Positions 46,575 to 55,699 of a stretch of DNA of 64,000 bases are shown here, one piece after another; the stretch's first letter is position 1, and each line of letters begins with the position of its first letter. The stretch covers positions 1-64,000 of the forward strand of contig NZ_JABCJJ010000014.1 in assembly GCF_012952065.1 (NCBI RefSeq). Direction: 5' to 3'. This DNA is from Cellulomonas fimi (GTDB lineage: Bacteria > Actinomycetota > Actinomycetes > Actinomycetales > Cellulomonadaceae). The notes under the pieces were generated by a model, which was given only the letters and a program-made list of their open reading frames with translations, did no database searches and was not told the origin of the DNA. Both the position numbers and the translations under genes were made by a program.

Positions 46575-47588
46575 TCAGCGCGTGACGGGCAAGGTCGGTG
46601 CCGAGACGTCGATCTGCGTGGCACCCGCGGTCGCGGGTGCGGCGCGCAACGCCTGCAGGACGGCGACCTTGAGGGTCGCGTCGTTCGCGCTCCCCCAGCG
46701 CACCGTCGTCCCGTCGCGCAGTCCCATCTCCACGGTGTCCTGGGTCGACGCCGAGACGGTCGCCACCTCGGCGCGCAACGGCTCCGGCAACGCGTCGAGC
46801 ACGGTGAGCACCGCGGTGAGCGTGCGCGTGTTGTCCCCGTCCACGGGCACCGAGACGACCGGCAGCCCCTCGGGCGGCACCTCGCTCCAGCCGACCTGGT
46901 ACCCCTCCGTGTCGAGCAGCGTGAAGCCCGTCGGTGCACCGTCGGTCGACGGGCCCGCGAGGGCCCGGTTCTCTGGCACGGCGGCGACGGGCTCGCGGGA
47001 GACCAGCGACACCGCCAGCCCGCGCGGCCACAGCCTCGTCACCTTGGCCTCGCGCACGCCGGGCACCTCGAGGATCCGGTCACGCAGCCCGATCGTGTCG
47101 AGCCTCGGCATCGGGGTGCCGGCCACCTCGTGGACCACGCCGAGCACGTCGTCCACGGCCACGACCGTCCCTGCGCCGGTGACCTCGACCTCGGCGGCGT
47201 CCAGCGCCAGCACCGGCGACACGAGCAGGAGCCAGGCCAGGCCGAGCACCAGAGCGACACCGGCCACGGTCAGGTAGACCTTCTGACGCAGGACCCGGCG
47301 ACGGGCGGCGGCCCGCTCGGCGAACCGCTCCGCCGAACCCGTGGAGACCACCGACGGTCGGGCCGGCAGCCCGAGCGCCCGACGGCCGGTCGTGTACGTC
47401 GTCACGGCCGAGCCGTCGACCGCCGCGGGGTCGGGCTGCCGGCGCACGTCGGGGTCGACCGTCGGCCGCGCCGGTGGAGGCGTCGCGGTCCCCCGGCCGT
47501 CTCCGCTCCCACCGCTCCCACCGCTCGCGCGCCCGGGTCGCGGCGGGCGGCGCGGCGGGACGGGCTGCGGGGGTCGTGCCGGGGTCAT
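46575..47588 (-). CDS. ftsQ: Cell division protein FtsQ
   Basis: Bitopic divisome protein. A long Pro/Gly/Arg-rich cytoplasmic tail (1-100), one transmembrane helix (VAGVALVLGLAWLLLV), a POTRA domain (AAEVEVTGAGTV... GLRDRILEVPGVREAKVTRLWPRGLAVSLVSREPVA) and a FtsQ beta domain. 337 residues. ATG overlaps the murC stop (ATGA). The N-terminal tail contains Gly-Ser repeats. Confidence 0.93.
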   Translation of the reverse strand: MTPARPPQPVPPRRPPRPGRASGGSGGSGDGRGTATPPPARPTVDPDVRRQPDPAAVDGSAVTTYTTGRRALGLPARPSVVSTGSAERFAERAAARRRVLRQKVYLTVAGVALVLGLAWLLLVSPVLALDAAEVEVTGAGTVVAVDDVLGVVHEVAGTPMPRLDTIGLRDRILEVPGVREAKVTRLWPRGLAVSLVSREPVAAVPENRALAGPSTDGAPTGFTLLDTEGYQVGWSEVPPEGLPVVSVPVDGDNTRTLTAVLTVLDALPEPLRAEVATVSASTQDTVEMGLRDGTTVRWGSANDATLKVAVLQALRAAPATAGATQIDVSAPTLPVTR

Positions 47589-49078
47589 CGCGCAGACCTC
47601 GGCGGCGTCCCGGTGGCCTCCGCCCCGTCGACCCCGCCGGTGGCGGCCGCGGCGAGCGTCTCGAGCACGACGGCGCCGAGCTCGGTGACGTCACCCGCCC
47701 CCACGGTGAGCAGGAGGTCCCCGGGCCGGGCGCGTGCGGCGATCCGCCGGGCCGCCTCGACGCGGTCCGGCACGAGCTCGGCCTTGCCGGGCGTCCGGAC
47801 GCGCTCGGTCACGAGCGCGCCCGTGACCGACGGGTCGGGATCCTCACGAGCCGCGTAGACGTCGGTCACCACGACGGCGTCCGCGAGGTCGAGTGCCGCG
47901 GCGAACTGCGCCGCGAACGCGCGCGTCCGCGAGTACAGGTGCGGCTGGAACAGCACGAGCAGGCGCCCCCCGCGCGCGACCGGGCGCGCGGCCCGCAGCA
48001 GCGCCGCGACCTCGGTCGGGTGGTGCGCGTAGTCGTCCACGACGCGGACCCCGGCGACGGTCCCGCGATCCTCGAACCGGCGGCCGGTCCCCCGGAACCC
48101 CGCCAGCCCGTCGGCCGCGGCCTGCGCCCCGGCTCCGACCAGTCGGGCGGCCACCCACGCCGCGGCGGCGTTCAGGGCGTTGTGCGACCCGGGTACCGTC
48201 AGCGCGAGGTGCAGCTCGAGCGGTGCGGCACCCGCGGCGTCGTGCAGGGCCGGATGCGCCGTGCGCAGCGTGCACGTCGAGCCGCCGTCCTGCGCCCGGT
48301 ACCCGCTCACCACGACGTCGGCTCCCGGGGTCCGGCCGTAGGTGAGGACGCGCGCACCGCGTGCCCCGAGGTCCGGGCCCACCGCCTCGACCAGACGGCG
48401 GGCGCCGTCGTCGTCCGCGCACGCGACGAGCGCCCCGCCGTCGACGACGCGGCCGACGAACTCCTCGAACGCGCGCTCGAACGCCTCCTGCGACCCGTAG
48501 TGGTCGAGGTGGTCGGGCTCGACGTTCGTCACGACCGCGACGGTCGGCGCGTAGGCGAGGAACGAGCCGTCGGACTCGTCGGCCTCCGCGACGAAGACGT
48601 CGCCCGACCCGTCATGGGCACCGCCCACGGCCTCCGGCTGCGCGAGCACGGTCCCGCCGATCGCGTACGAGGGGTCCAGGCCTGCCGCGGCGAGCGCGGC
48701 CGCCACCATCGCGGAGGTCGTGGTCTTGCCGTGGGCGCCGGCGACCGCGATCGCCCGACGGTCGGACATGAGGGCGGCGAGCGCCTGCGAGCGGTGGAGC
48801 ACCGTGAGGCCCAGCTCACGAGCCCGCGCCAGCTCGGGGTTGGACGCGCGCACGGCGGTCGAGACGACGACCGTCCGCGCCCCCTCGACGTGCGCCGCGT
48901 CGTGCCCGACCCACACGGTCACGCCCGCCGACCGCAGCCCGTCGAGCACGACGCCGTCGCGCGCGTCGGACCCGGTCACCTCGAGTCCGCGCGCCGCGAG
49001 GAGCAGCGCCACGGCCGACATCCCCGCGCCACCGACGCCGATCAGGTGCGTGCGGCCGAACGAGGCGAGCGCGCTCAT
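47585..49078 (-). CDS. murC: UDP-N-acetylmuramate--L-alanine ligase
   Basis: First amino-acid ligase of the peptidoglycan precursor. N-terminal UDP domain GVGGAGMSAVALLLAARG, ATP P-loop AVAGAHGKTTTSAM, VTNVEPDHLDHYG and HHPTEV in the C-terminal domain. 497 residues. ATG overlaps the murG stop (ATGA). Confidence 0.96.
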   Translation of the reverse strand: MSALASFGRTHLIGVGGAGMSAVALLLAARGLEVTGSDARDGVVLDGLRSAGVTVWVGHDAAHVEGARTVVVSTAVRASNPELARARELGLTVLHRSQALAALMSDRRAIAVAGAHGKTTTSAMVAAALAAAGLDPSYAIGGTVLAQPEAVGGAHDGSGDVFVAEADESDGSFLAYAPTVAVVTNVEPDHLDHYGSQEAFERAFEEFVGRVVDGGALVACADDDGARRLVEAVGPDLGARGARVLTYGRTPGADVVVSGYRAQDGGSTCTLRTAHPALHDAAGAAPLELHLALTVPGSHNALNAAAAWVAARLVGAGAQAAADGLAGFRGTGRRFEDRGTVAGVRVVDDYAHHPTEVAALLRAARPVARGGRLLVLFQPHLYSRTRAFAAQFAAALDLADAVVVTDVYAAREDPDPSVTGALVTERVRTPGKAELVPDRVEAARRIAARARPGDLLLTVGAGDVTELGAVVLETLAAAATGGVDGAEATGTPPRSAR

Positions 49079-50262
49079 CGGGGCACTCCTCGCGCGGCGT
49101 CCTCGACGAGGTCCGCGACCCGCGCGGCGCCGTCGCGCACCCCGACCGACGCGGCCGCGCGCCCCATCGTCGCGAGCGCGACGCCGTCGGCCAGGAGCGG
49201 CAGCAGGTAGGTGCGCAGCCAGCCGGGGGTCAGGTCCGCGTCGTCGACCAGCAGCCCACCGCCGGCGCTCACCACGGGCGCCGCGTTGAGCCGCTGCTCG
49301 CCGTTCCCGATCGGCAGCGGGACGTACACCGCCGGCAGGCCGAGCGCGGCGAGCTCGCTCACCGTCGCCGCGCCCGACCGGCACACGACGAGCGCCGCGG
49401 CCGCGTACGCCTGCTCCATCTCGGTCAGGTACTCGCGGACGTGGTAGTGGGCGCGGACGTCGGCGGGCTGCGCGTCGACGAACGCGCGGACCGGGCCCGC
49501 CTTGCCCGCACCGGTGAGGTGCAGCACCTGGGCACCGGCGGCCACGAGGTCCCCACCCACGTCGGCGACCGCGGAGTTGAGCCGCAGGGCGCCGAGGCTG
49601 CCACCCGTGACGAGCACGACCGGGCGGTCGGGTGCCAGCCCCAGCGCGACCAGCGCCGAGCTCCGGGTCGCGGCCGGCTCGGTCACCAGACGGTCCACGA
49701 GGCCCGCGATCGCGGCCCGCAAGGGCATGCCGACCACCTGCGCGCGCGGCAGCGGCGTCCCCGGGAACGTCACCCCGACGGCGGCCGCCCAACGGGCTCC
49801 CGCTCGGTTCGCCAGCCCGGGCCGCGCGTTCGCCTCGTGCACGACGACAGGGATGCCCCGGCGCCGGGCCGCCAGGTACGCGGGCGTCGCGACGTAGCCC
49901 CCGAAGCCGACGACGACGCGGGCCCCCGAGGACTCGATGGCCTGCTCGGCCGCACGGACCGCGGCGAGGAGCCGGCCCGGCAGTCGGAACCAGTCGGGGG
50001 TGGGGCGACGCGGGAGCGGCACGCGCGGGACGAGGACGAGCGGCAGCCCGCGCGCCGGCACGAGCTCCGCCTCGAGGCCGGTCGCCGTGCCGAGGACGGT
50101 CAGCCGGGTCGCGCCGTCCCGCCGCGCGAGCTCCTCGGCCACGGCGAGCAGCGGGTTGACGTGGCCGGCCGTGCCGCCGCCCGCGAGCAGCACCGAGCCG
50201 AGGGGGCTCGGGCCGCCGACGCTGCCCGGCGCAGGGCTCCGAGGTCCGGTGGACGCGTTCAC
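49075..50262 (-). CDS. murG: UDP-GlcNAc--undecaprenyl-pyrophosphoryl-MurNAc-pentapeptide transferase
   Basis: GT-B glycosyltransferase that makes lipid II at the inner face of the membrane. N-terminal loop VLLAGGGTAGHVNPLLAVAEEL, acceptor region VVVHEANARPGLANR, donor region VVCRSGAATVSELAALGLPAVYVPLPIGNGEQRLNA. 395 residues. GTG 50262 is 4 nt after the ftsW stop; an earlier in-frame GTG at 50307 would add 15 basic residues and is less likely. Confidence 0.96.
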   Translation of the reverse strand: MNASTGPRSPAPGSVGGPSPLGSVLLAGGGTAGHVNPLLAVAEELARRDGATRLTVLGTATGLEAELVPARGLPLVLVPRVPLPRRPTPDWFRLPGRLLAAVRAAEQAIESSGARVVVGFGGYVATPAYLAARRRGIPVVVHEANARPGLANRAGARWAAAVGVTFPGTPLPRAQVVGMPLRAAIAGLVDRLVTEPAATRSSALVALGLAPDRPVVLVTGGSLGALRLNSAVADVGGDLVAAGAQVLHLTGAGKAGPVRAFVDAQPADVRAHYHVREYLTEMEQAYAAAALVVCRSGAATVSELAALGLPAVYVPLPIGNGEQRLNAAPVVSAGGGLLVDDADLTPGWLRTYLLPLLADGVALATMGRAAASVGVRDGAARVADLVEDAARGVPR

Positions 50263-50266
50263 CGGG

Positions 50267-51685
50267 TCATCGCCGCGCGACGGGACGAGGGGCACGCGCC
50301 GCGCCACGCGACCGGCCGACGACGGCGAGCGACCGGCGCACGACGCCGCCGCGCGCCCTGAGCGCCTCAGCCGCGCCCGGCTCGGCGCGCGCGAACGAGA
50401 TGACGACGCCGAGCGCCGCCATCGTCATGATGAGCGCCGACCCGCCCGCCGACACGAGCGGGAGAGGGATGCCGATCACCGGTGCGAGCCCGATGACCAC
50501 CGCGATGTTGACGAGCGCCTGGCCGATCACCCAGACCGCGATCGCCGCCGTCGTGATCGTGATGAACGGGTCGGTGTGCCGGCGGACGACCCGGCTCATG
50601 GCGAGCGCGACGAGCCCGAACAGGACGAGCACGAGCAGCGTGCCGACGAGGCCGAGCTCCTCGCCGAGGATCGCGAAGATGAAGTCGTTCTGCGCCTCGG
50701 GCAGGTAGGACCACTTCTCGCGGCTCTCCCCCAGGCCCAGCCCCCACCAGCCTCCCGTCGCGAGCGCCCAGGTGCCGTGCAGCGGCTGGTAGCACTCCTT
50801 GGTGACGTCGCAGTCGCCGCTGAGCCACGAGAAGATGCGCGTCATCCGGTTGTCGCTCGCCTTGGCCAGGACGGCCACACCGAGTGCCGCGGCGAGCCCC
50901 GCCACCGCGAAGATCCGCCCCGGGACGCCGGCCAGGAACATCGCGCCGGCGACGATCAGCATCAGCACGAGCGCCGTGCCGAGGTCGCGCCCGAGCAGCA
51001 CCAGGCCGATCACCACGCCCGCGACCGGGACGACCGGGACGAGCGCGTGCTTCCACTCGTGCAGCAGCGGACGCTTGCGCGCGAGGACCGCGCCGAGCCA
51101 GAGTGCCAGCGCGACCTTCACCACCTCGGAGGGCTGCACGACGACGGACCCGACAGCCAGCCAGTTGCGGTTGCCGTTGACCTCGATCCCGAGCGGGGTG
51201 AACACGAGGAGCTGGAGCAGCGCCGCCACGCCGAGCCCGGGCCACGCGACCGCACGGTAGAACCGGACCGGCAGCCGCGACGCGACCAGCAGCACCGGCA
51301 GGCCGATGAGCGCGAACTGCGCCTGCGACACGAACTCCACGTACGGCGACTGGCCGCCGGCCAGCGACTCGACGCTCGAGCTCGACAGCACCATCACGAG
51401 CCCGAGCACGACGAGGATCGCGGTCGCACCCGCGAGCAGGTAGTAGCTCGTGACGGCGCTGTTCCACTGCCCCAGGCGCGCCCCCGGCCCGGGCGCCGGG
51501 TGCGTGGCCGGCGTGGCCGTGGACGTGCCCGGGAGGGCCGGCCGCGCAGAGGCCGCCGCACGCGAGGGCGGGCCGGCCGGGCGTGGCTGGGGCACCGCGC
51601 CGGGTCGGGTGGAGCTGCGGGTGGTGGAGCTGCGGCTGGTGGAGCTGCGGCCGGTCGTGCGGCCGGACCCGGTGGTCTGGGTCAT
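50267..51685 (-). CDS. ftsW: Lipid II polymerase FtsW (SEDS family)
   Basis: Septal peptidoglycan glycosyltransferase, working with FtsI. About ten transmembrane helices; the SEDS core includes GRDLGTALVLM (with the catalytic-region Asp), FIFAILGEELG and PLPLVSAGGSALIMTMAALG. The first ~75 residues are a Ser/Thr/Arg then Pro/Ala cytoplasmic tail, partly encoded by a 15-bp tandem repeat (51608-51652). 472 residues. ATG overlaps the murD stop (ATGA). Confidence 0.95.
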   Translation of the reverse strand: MTQTTGSGRTTGRSSTSRSSTTRSSTRPGAVPQPRPAGPPSRAAASARPALPGTSTATPATHPAPGPGARLGQWNSAVTSYYLLAGATAILVVLGLVMVLSSSSVESLAGGQSPYVEFVSQAQFALIGLPVLLVASRLPVRFYRAVAWPGLGVAALLQLLVFTPLGIEVNGNRNWLAVGSVVVQPSEVVKVALALWLGAVLARKRPLLHEWKHALVPVVPVAGVVIGLVLLGRDLGTALVLMLIVAGAMFLAGVPGRIFAVAGLAAALGVAVLAKASDNRMTRIFSWLSGDCDVTKECYQPLHGTWALATGGWWGLGLGESREKWSYLPEAQNDFIFAILGEELGLVGTLLVLVLFGLVALAMSRVVRRHTDPFITITTAAIAVWVIGQALVNIAVVIGLAPVIGIPLPLVSAGGSALIMTMAALGVVISFARAEPGAAEALRARGGVVRRSLAVVGRSRGAARAPRPVARR

Positions 51686-53133
51686 CGACCGGCCTCCGCG
51701 AGCGAGCGGGCGGCTGCGGCGAAGGCGTCGCCGCGCTCGGCGTACGAGGCGAACTGGTCCATCGACGCGCACGCGGGAGCCAGCAGCACCGTGTCACCCG
51801 GGCGGGCGAGGCGGCGCGCGGCGATCAGGGCGCGGGTCATCACCGACCCAGTGTCACCGGGATCGACCGCGGCGACGGGAACCTCCGGCGCGTGTCGGGT
51901 GAGCGCCTCGCGCAACGGCTCCTGGTCGACCCCGATGAGCACGACGGCGCGCAGCCGGTCCCGGCGGGCCTGCACGAGGTCGTCGAACTGTGCGCCCTTC
52001 GCGAGCCCGCCGGCGACCCACACGACCGAACCGGGGCCGAAGGCCCCGAGCGACGCCGCCGCGGCGTGCGCGTTGGTCGCCTTGGAGTCGTCCACGTACG
52101 AGACCCCGCCGAGCTGCGCGACGGTGGTGATCCGGTGCGCGCCGGGGGCGTAGGCCCGCAGGCCGGGGGCGACGGCGGCCGGGCGGACGCCGTGGGCGAG
52201 GGCCAGCGCGGCCGCGGCCAACGCGTCCGCCACCACGTGCGGCGGGACCGAACCGGTCCGTGGGTCGGCCGCGTCGGCGCTGCCCAGGTGCGCGAGGTCG
52301 GCCAGCGTCGCCAGCTCGGCCGCGTGCGTGTGCCGTCGCGTCATGAACCCGCGGTCGACGAGGACGTCCTCGACGAGCCCGAGCTGTCCCACGGTCGGCA
52401 TCGCCAGGGTGAAGCCGACAGCGAGCGCGCCGTCGACCACGTCCGCGTCCCGGACGAGCCGCTCGGTGCGCGGGTCGGCGGCGTTGTAGACGCACGCCAC
52501 CTGCGCCCGCTCGTAGATGCGCCCCTTGTCGGCCGCGTAGGCCTCGAAGGTGCCGTGCCAGTCGAGGTGGTCCGGGGCCACGTTGAGGACCGCCGCCGCC
52601 TGCGCGGACATCGAGTGCGTGAAGTGCAGCTGGAAGCTCGAGAGCTCGACGGCCAGCACGTCGAGAGTCGGGTCGGTCGCCGCCTGCAGCACCGGCGTGC
52701 CGACGTTGCCGACCGCGAGCGTGTGCGCCCCGTCGGCCCGCAGGATCGACTCGAGCATCCCGACGGTCGTCGTCTTGCCGTTGGTGCCGGTGACGGCCAG
52801 CCACGGCGCGGGCCCCGAGCCGTCCGCCCGCTCGGCGCGCAGCCGCCACGCGAGCTCGACCTCGCTCCACACCGGCACGCCCCGCGCGACGGCACCCGCG
52901 AGCAGCGGGTTTGCCGGAGCCCAGCCGGGCGACGCCACGACCAGCGCGACGCCGTCCAGCCCACGGGCGGCCACGAAGGCACCGGCGTCGGCGGCGTCGG
53001 CGGCGGGGTCCGCGGCATCGACCGTCTCGAGCCGGGCGCCCCGCTCGGCGAGCGCCTCCGCGGCGGCCCGGCCGGAGACACCGAGGCCTGCGACGACGAC
53101 GCGTCGACCCGCAAGGTCGGTGGCGGCGTCCAC
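51682..53133 (-). CDS. murD: UDP-N-acetylmuramoylalanine--D-glutamate ligase
   Basis: Adds D-Glu to the precursor. N-terminal VVVAGLGVSGRAAAEALAERG, ATP P-loop WLAVTGTNGKTTTVGML, LNVAPDHLDWHGTFEAYAADKGRI, and C-terminal SKATNAHAAAASL. 483 residues. The GTG shares one base with the mraY stop (TAGTG). Confidence 0.96.
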   Translation of the reverse strand: MDAATDLAGRRVVVAGLGVSGRAAAEALAERGARLETVDAADPAADAADAGAFVAARGLDGVALVVASPGWAPANPLLAGAVARGVPVWSEVELAWRLRAERADGSGPAPWLAVTGTNGKTTTVGMLESILRADGAHTLAVGNVGTPVLQAATDPTLDVLAVELSSFQLHFTHSMSAQAAAVLNVAPDHLDWHGTFEAYAADKGRIYERAQVACVYNAADPRTERLVRDADVVDGALAVGFTLAMPTVGQLGLVEDVLVDRGFMTRRHTHAAELATLADLAHLGSADAADPRTGSVPPHVVADALAAAALALAHGVRPAAVAPGLRAYAPGAHRITTVAQLGGVSYVDDSKATNAHAAAASLGAFGPGSVVWVAGGLAKGAQFDDLVQARRDRLRAVVLIGVDQEPLREALTRHAPEVPVAAVDPGDTGSVMTRALIAARRLARPGDTVLLAPACASMDQFASYAERGDAFAAAARSLAEAGR

Positions 53134-54215
53134 TAGCCCACGACCCACTCGGCGTAGAAGACCCCGACCCCGACCGCGACGAAGAGGCCGGCGATGATCC
53201 AGAACCGGATCACGATGGTGACCTCGCCCCAGCCGGAGAGCTCGAAATGGTGGTGCAGCGGCGCCATCTTGAACACCCGTCTCCGGGTCATCTTGAAGAA
53301 GCCGATCTGGATGACGTCCGAGAGCACGATCACGACGAAGAGCCCGCCGATGATCGCGCCGAGGATCTCCGTGCGCGAGAGGATCGACAGGCCCGCGAGC
53401 GCGCCGCCGAGCGCCAGAGAGCCGGTGTCCCCCATGAAGATCTTGGCCGGGCTGGCGTTCCACCACAGGAAGCCGAAGCACGCGCCCGTGATCGCGGCCG
53501 CCACCACGGCGAGGTCGAGCGGGTCCCGCGTCTCGTAGCACCGGGGCCCCGCGGAGACGATCGACTGGCAGGTCTGGTTGGACTGCCAGACGCAGACGAT
53601 GACGTAGGCGCCGAAGACGATCAGCGACGCGCCGGTCGCGAGCCCGTCCAACCCGTCGGTCAGGTTCACCGCGTTCGACCAGGCGGTGATGAGGAAGTTG
53701 GCCCAGAGCACGAACAGGATCAGCCCGAGGGTGGCACCCGCGAACGCGAGGTCGAGCCCCGTGTCGCGGATGAACGAGATCCGGGTCGAGGCCGGCGTCC
53801 GGAAGTTGCTGTTGGGGAACTGCAGGGCCGCGACCGCGAAGGTCACGCCCACGAGCCCCTGCCCGATGATCTTGGAGCGGGCGCTGAGCCCGAGGCTGCG
53901 CTGGCGCGAGATCTTGATGAAGTCGTCGAGGAACCCGACGACCCCCAGCCCCGTCATGAGGAACAGCACCAGGACCGCGGACGCGCTGGGCACGTATCCC
54001 GTGACGAGGCTCGCCGCGGCCCACCCCAGCAGGGTCGCGAGGATGATGACGACGCCGCCCATGGTGGGCGTCCCACGCTTGGTGAAGTGCGCCGTCGGGC
54101 CGTCCTGCCGGATGAACTGGCCGTACTGCCGGTGCACGAGGAAGCGGATGAACAGCGGCGTGCCGAGCAGCGCGAGCAGCAGCGAGATGCCGCCCGAGAT
54201 CAGGACCGCCCTCAC
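53133..54215 (-). CDS. mraY: Phospho-N-acetylmuramoyl-pentapeptide-transferase
   Basis: Membrane enzyme that makes lipid I. About ten helices. Diagnostic motifs: [20 protein letters not shown] (catalytic Asp pair region), [26 protein letters not shown] and APLHHHFE. 360 residues. The GTG start overlaps the murF stop (GTGA). Confidence 0.96.
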   Translation of the reverse strand: MRAVLISGGISLLLALLGTPLFIRFLVHRQYGQFIRQDGPTAHFTKRGTPTMGGVVIILATLLGWAAASLVTGYVPSASAVLVLFLMTGLGVVGFLDDFIKISRQRSLGLSARSKIIGQGLVGVTFAVAALQFPNSNFRTPASTRISFIRDTGLDLAFAGATLGLILFVLWANFLITAWSNAVNLTDGLDGLATGASLIVFGAYVIVCVWQSNQTCQSIVSAGPRCYETRDPLDLAVVAAAITGACFGFLWWNASPAKIFMGDTGSLALGGALAGLSILSRTEILGAIIGGLFVVIVLSDVIQIGFFKMTRRRVFKMAPLHHHFELSGWGEVTIVIRFWIIAGLFVAVGVGVFYAEWVVG

Positions 54216-55699
54216 GTGAGCGGCTCCGCTCCGGGTCCCCTCGGGTCGTCCAGGTGCCGCCTCGCCGGCGGCGCCTCGGCGGCGACCAGGCGGTCGCCCA
54301 GCCGCCACAGGCCCGCACCGTACGAGGACTTCACCAGCACGACGTCGCCGGACGCGAGCTCGGACTCGAGGAAGTCGCCCGCGGCGTCGACGTCGTCGGC
54401 GACGACCACCTCGTCGCCCCACGAGCCCTCGCGGTTGGCGCCGTCCGCGATCGCGTGGGCACCGGCACCGACCACCACCGTGAGCGCCACGTTGAGCCGG
54501 ACGACCATCAGGCCGAGAGCCTCGTGCGCGGCGCGCGAGTCCGGTCCCAGCTCGAGCATCTCGCCGAGCACCGCGATCGAGCGTCGGTCCCGGCCCGCGA
54601 CGGTGGCGAGCGCCTTGAGCGCGGCGCGCATCGAGTCCGGGTTGGCGTTGTAGGAGTCGTCGATCACGGTGACGCCGTCGGGGCGGTCGACCACGTGCAT
54701 GCGGTGCGGGCTCAGCGCGTCGGCCACCGACAGCCGCTCGGCGACCTCGGCCGGCTCGATCCCGAGCCGGAGCGCGACCGTGGCCGCGGCGAGCGCGTTG
54801 TGCACGTGGTGCTCACCGACGAGCCGCAGCGTCACCGGATGGCTCTGCCCTGCGGTCGCGAGCGTGAAGGAGGCCCGCCCGGCGCGGTCGACCCGGACGT
54901 CGGTCGAACGCACGTCGGCCCCCGTGGTGCTGCCGAACGTCACGACGTCACCGGGGGCCTTGCTCGCCATCGCCGCGACGCGCGGGTCGTCGGCGTTGAG
55001 CACCGCGACCCCGCCCGGCGCGAGCCCCTCGACGATCTCCGACTTCGCGCGCGCGACCGCCTCGATGCCGCCGAACTCGCCCAGGTGCGCGCTCCCCACC
55101 ACGAGCACGGCCGCGACGTCGGGCGGCGCGATGTCGGTGAGGTAGGTGAGGTGGCCCAGCCCGCTCGCCCCCATCTCGAGGACGAGGAAGCGGGTGCTCT
55201 CGTCGGCGCGCAGCACGGTGAGCGGGAGGCCGATCTCGTTGTTGAACGAGGCGACCGGCGCGACCGTCGGTCCCGACGGGGTGAGCACCTGCGCGAGCAG
55301 GTCCTTGGTCGTCGTCTTGCCGACCGACCCGGTCACCCCGATCACGTTGAGCCGCGTGGCCCCCGGCTCGTCGTCGGTCCGCAGCCGGAGGAGCACCGTG
55401 CGCGCGAGATCGCCCAGGGCCCGCTCGACGTCGGGCACGACCACGGACGGCACGGGACCGTCGGGCCCCTGCACCTCGCGCGCGGCGAGCACGAGCGACG
55501 CCCCGGCGTCGACCGCCGCGGCGGCGTGGTCGTGCCCGTCCGAGCGTTCCCCGGGGAGCGCGACGAAGAGCGAGCCGGGTGCGACCCGGCGCGAGTCGAC
55601 GACCACCGGCCCGTGCACGACGCGCGCCGGGTCGAGGTCGGCCGGGTGCAGGCGACCACCGGTCGCGGCCAGCACCTCGGCCGCCGTGAGCGCGATCAC
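54212..55699 (-). CDS. murF: UDP-N-acetylmuramoyl-tripeptide--D-alanyl-D-alanine ligase
   Basis: Adds D-Ala-D-Ala. P-loop [47 protein letters not shown], and [15 protein letters not shown] in the C-terminal domain. 495 residues. The GTG start overlaps the murE stop (GTGA). Confidence 0.96.
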   Translation of the reverse strand: MIALTAAEVLAATGGRLHPADLDPARVVHGPVVVDSRRVAPGSLFVALPGERSDGHDHAAAAVDAGASLVLAAREVQGPDGPVPSVVVPDVERALGDLARTVLLRLRTDDEPGATRLNVIGVTGSVGKTTTKDLLAQVLTPSGPTVAPVASFNNEIGLPLTVLRADESTRFLVLEMGASGLGHLTYLTDIAPPDVAAVLVVGSAHLGEFGGIEAVARAKSEIVEGLAPGGVAVLNADDPRVAAMASKAPGDVVTFGSTTGADVRSTDVRVDRAGRASFTLATAGQSHPVTLRLVGEHHVHNALAAATVALRLGIEPAEVAERLSVADALSPHRMHVVDRPDGVTVIDDSYNANPDSMRAALKALATVAGRDRRSIAVLGEMLELGPDSRAAHEALGLMVVRLNVALTVVVGAGAHAIADGANREGSWGDEVVVADDVDAAGDFLESELASGDVVLVKSSYGAGLWRLGDRLVAAEAPPARRHLDDPRGPGAEPLT

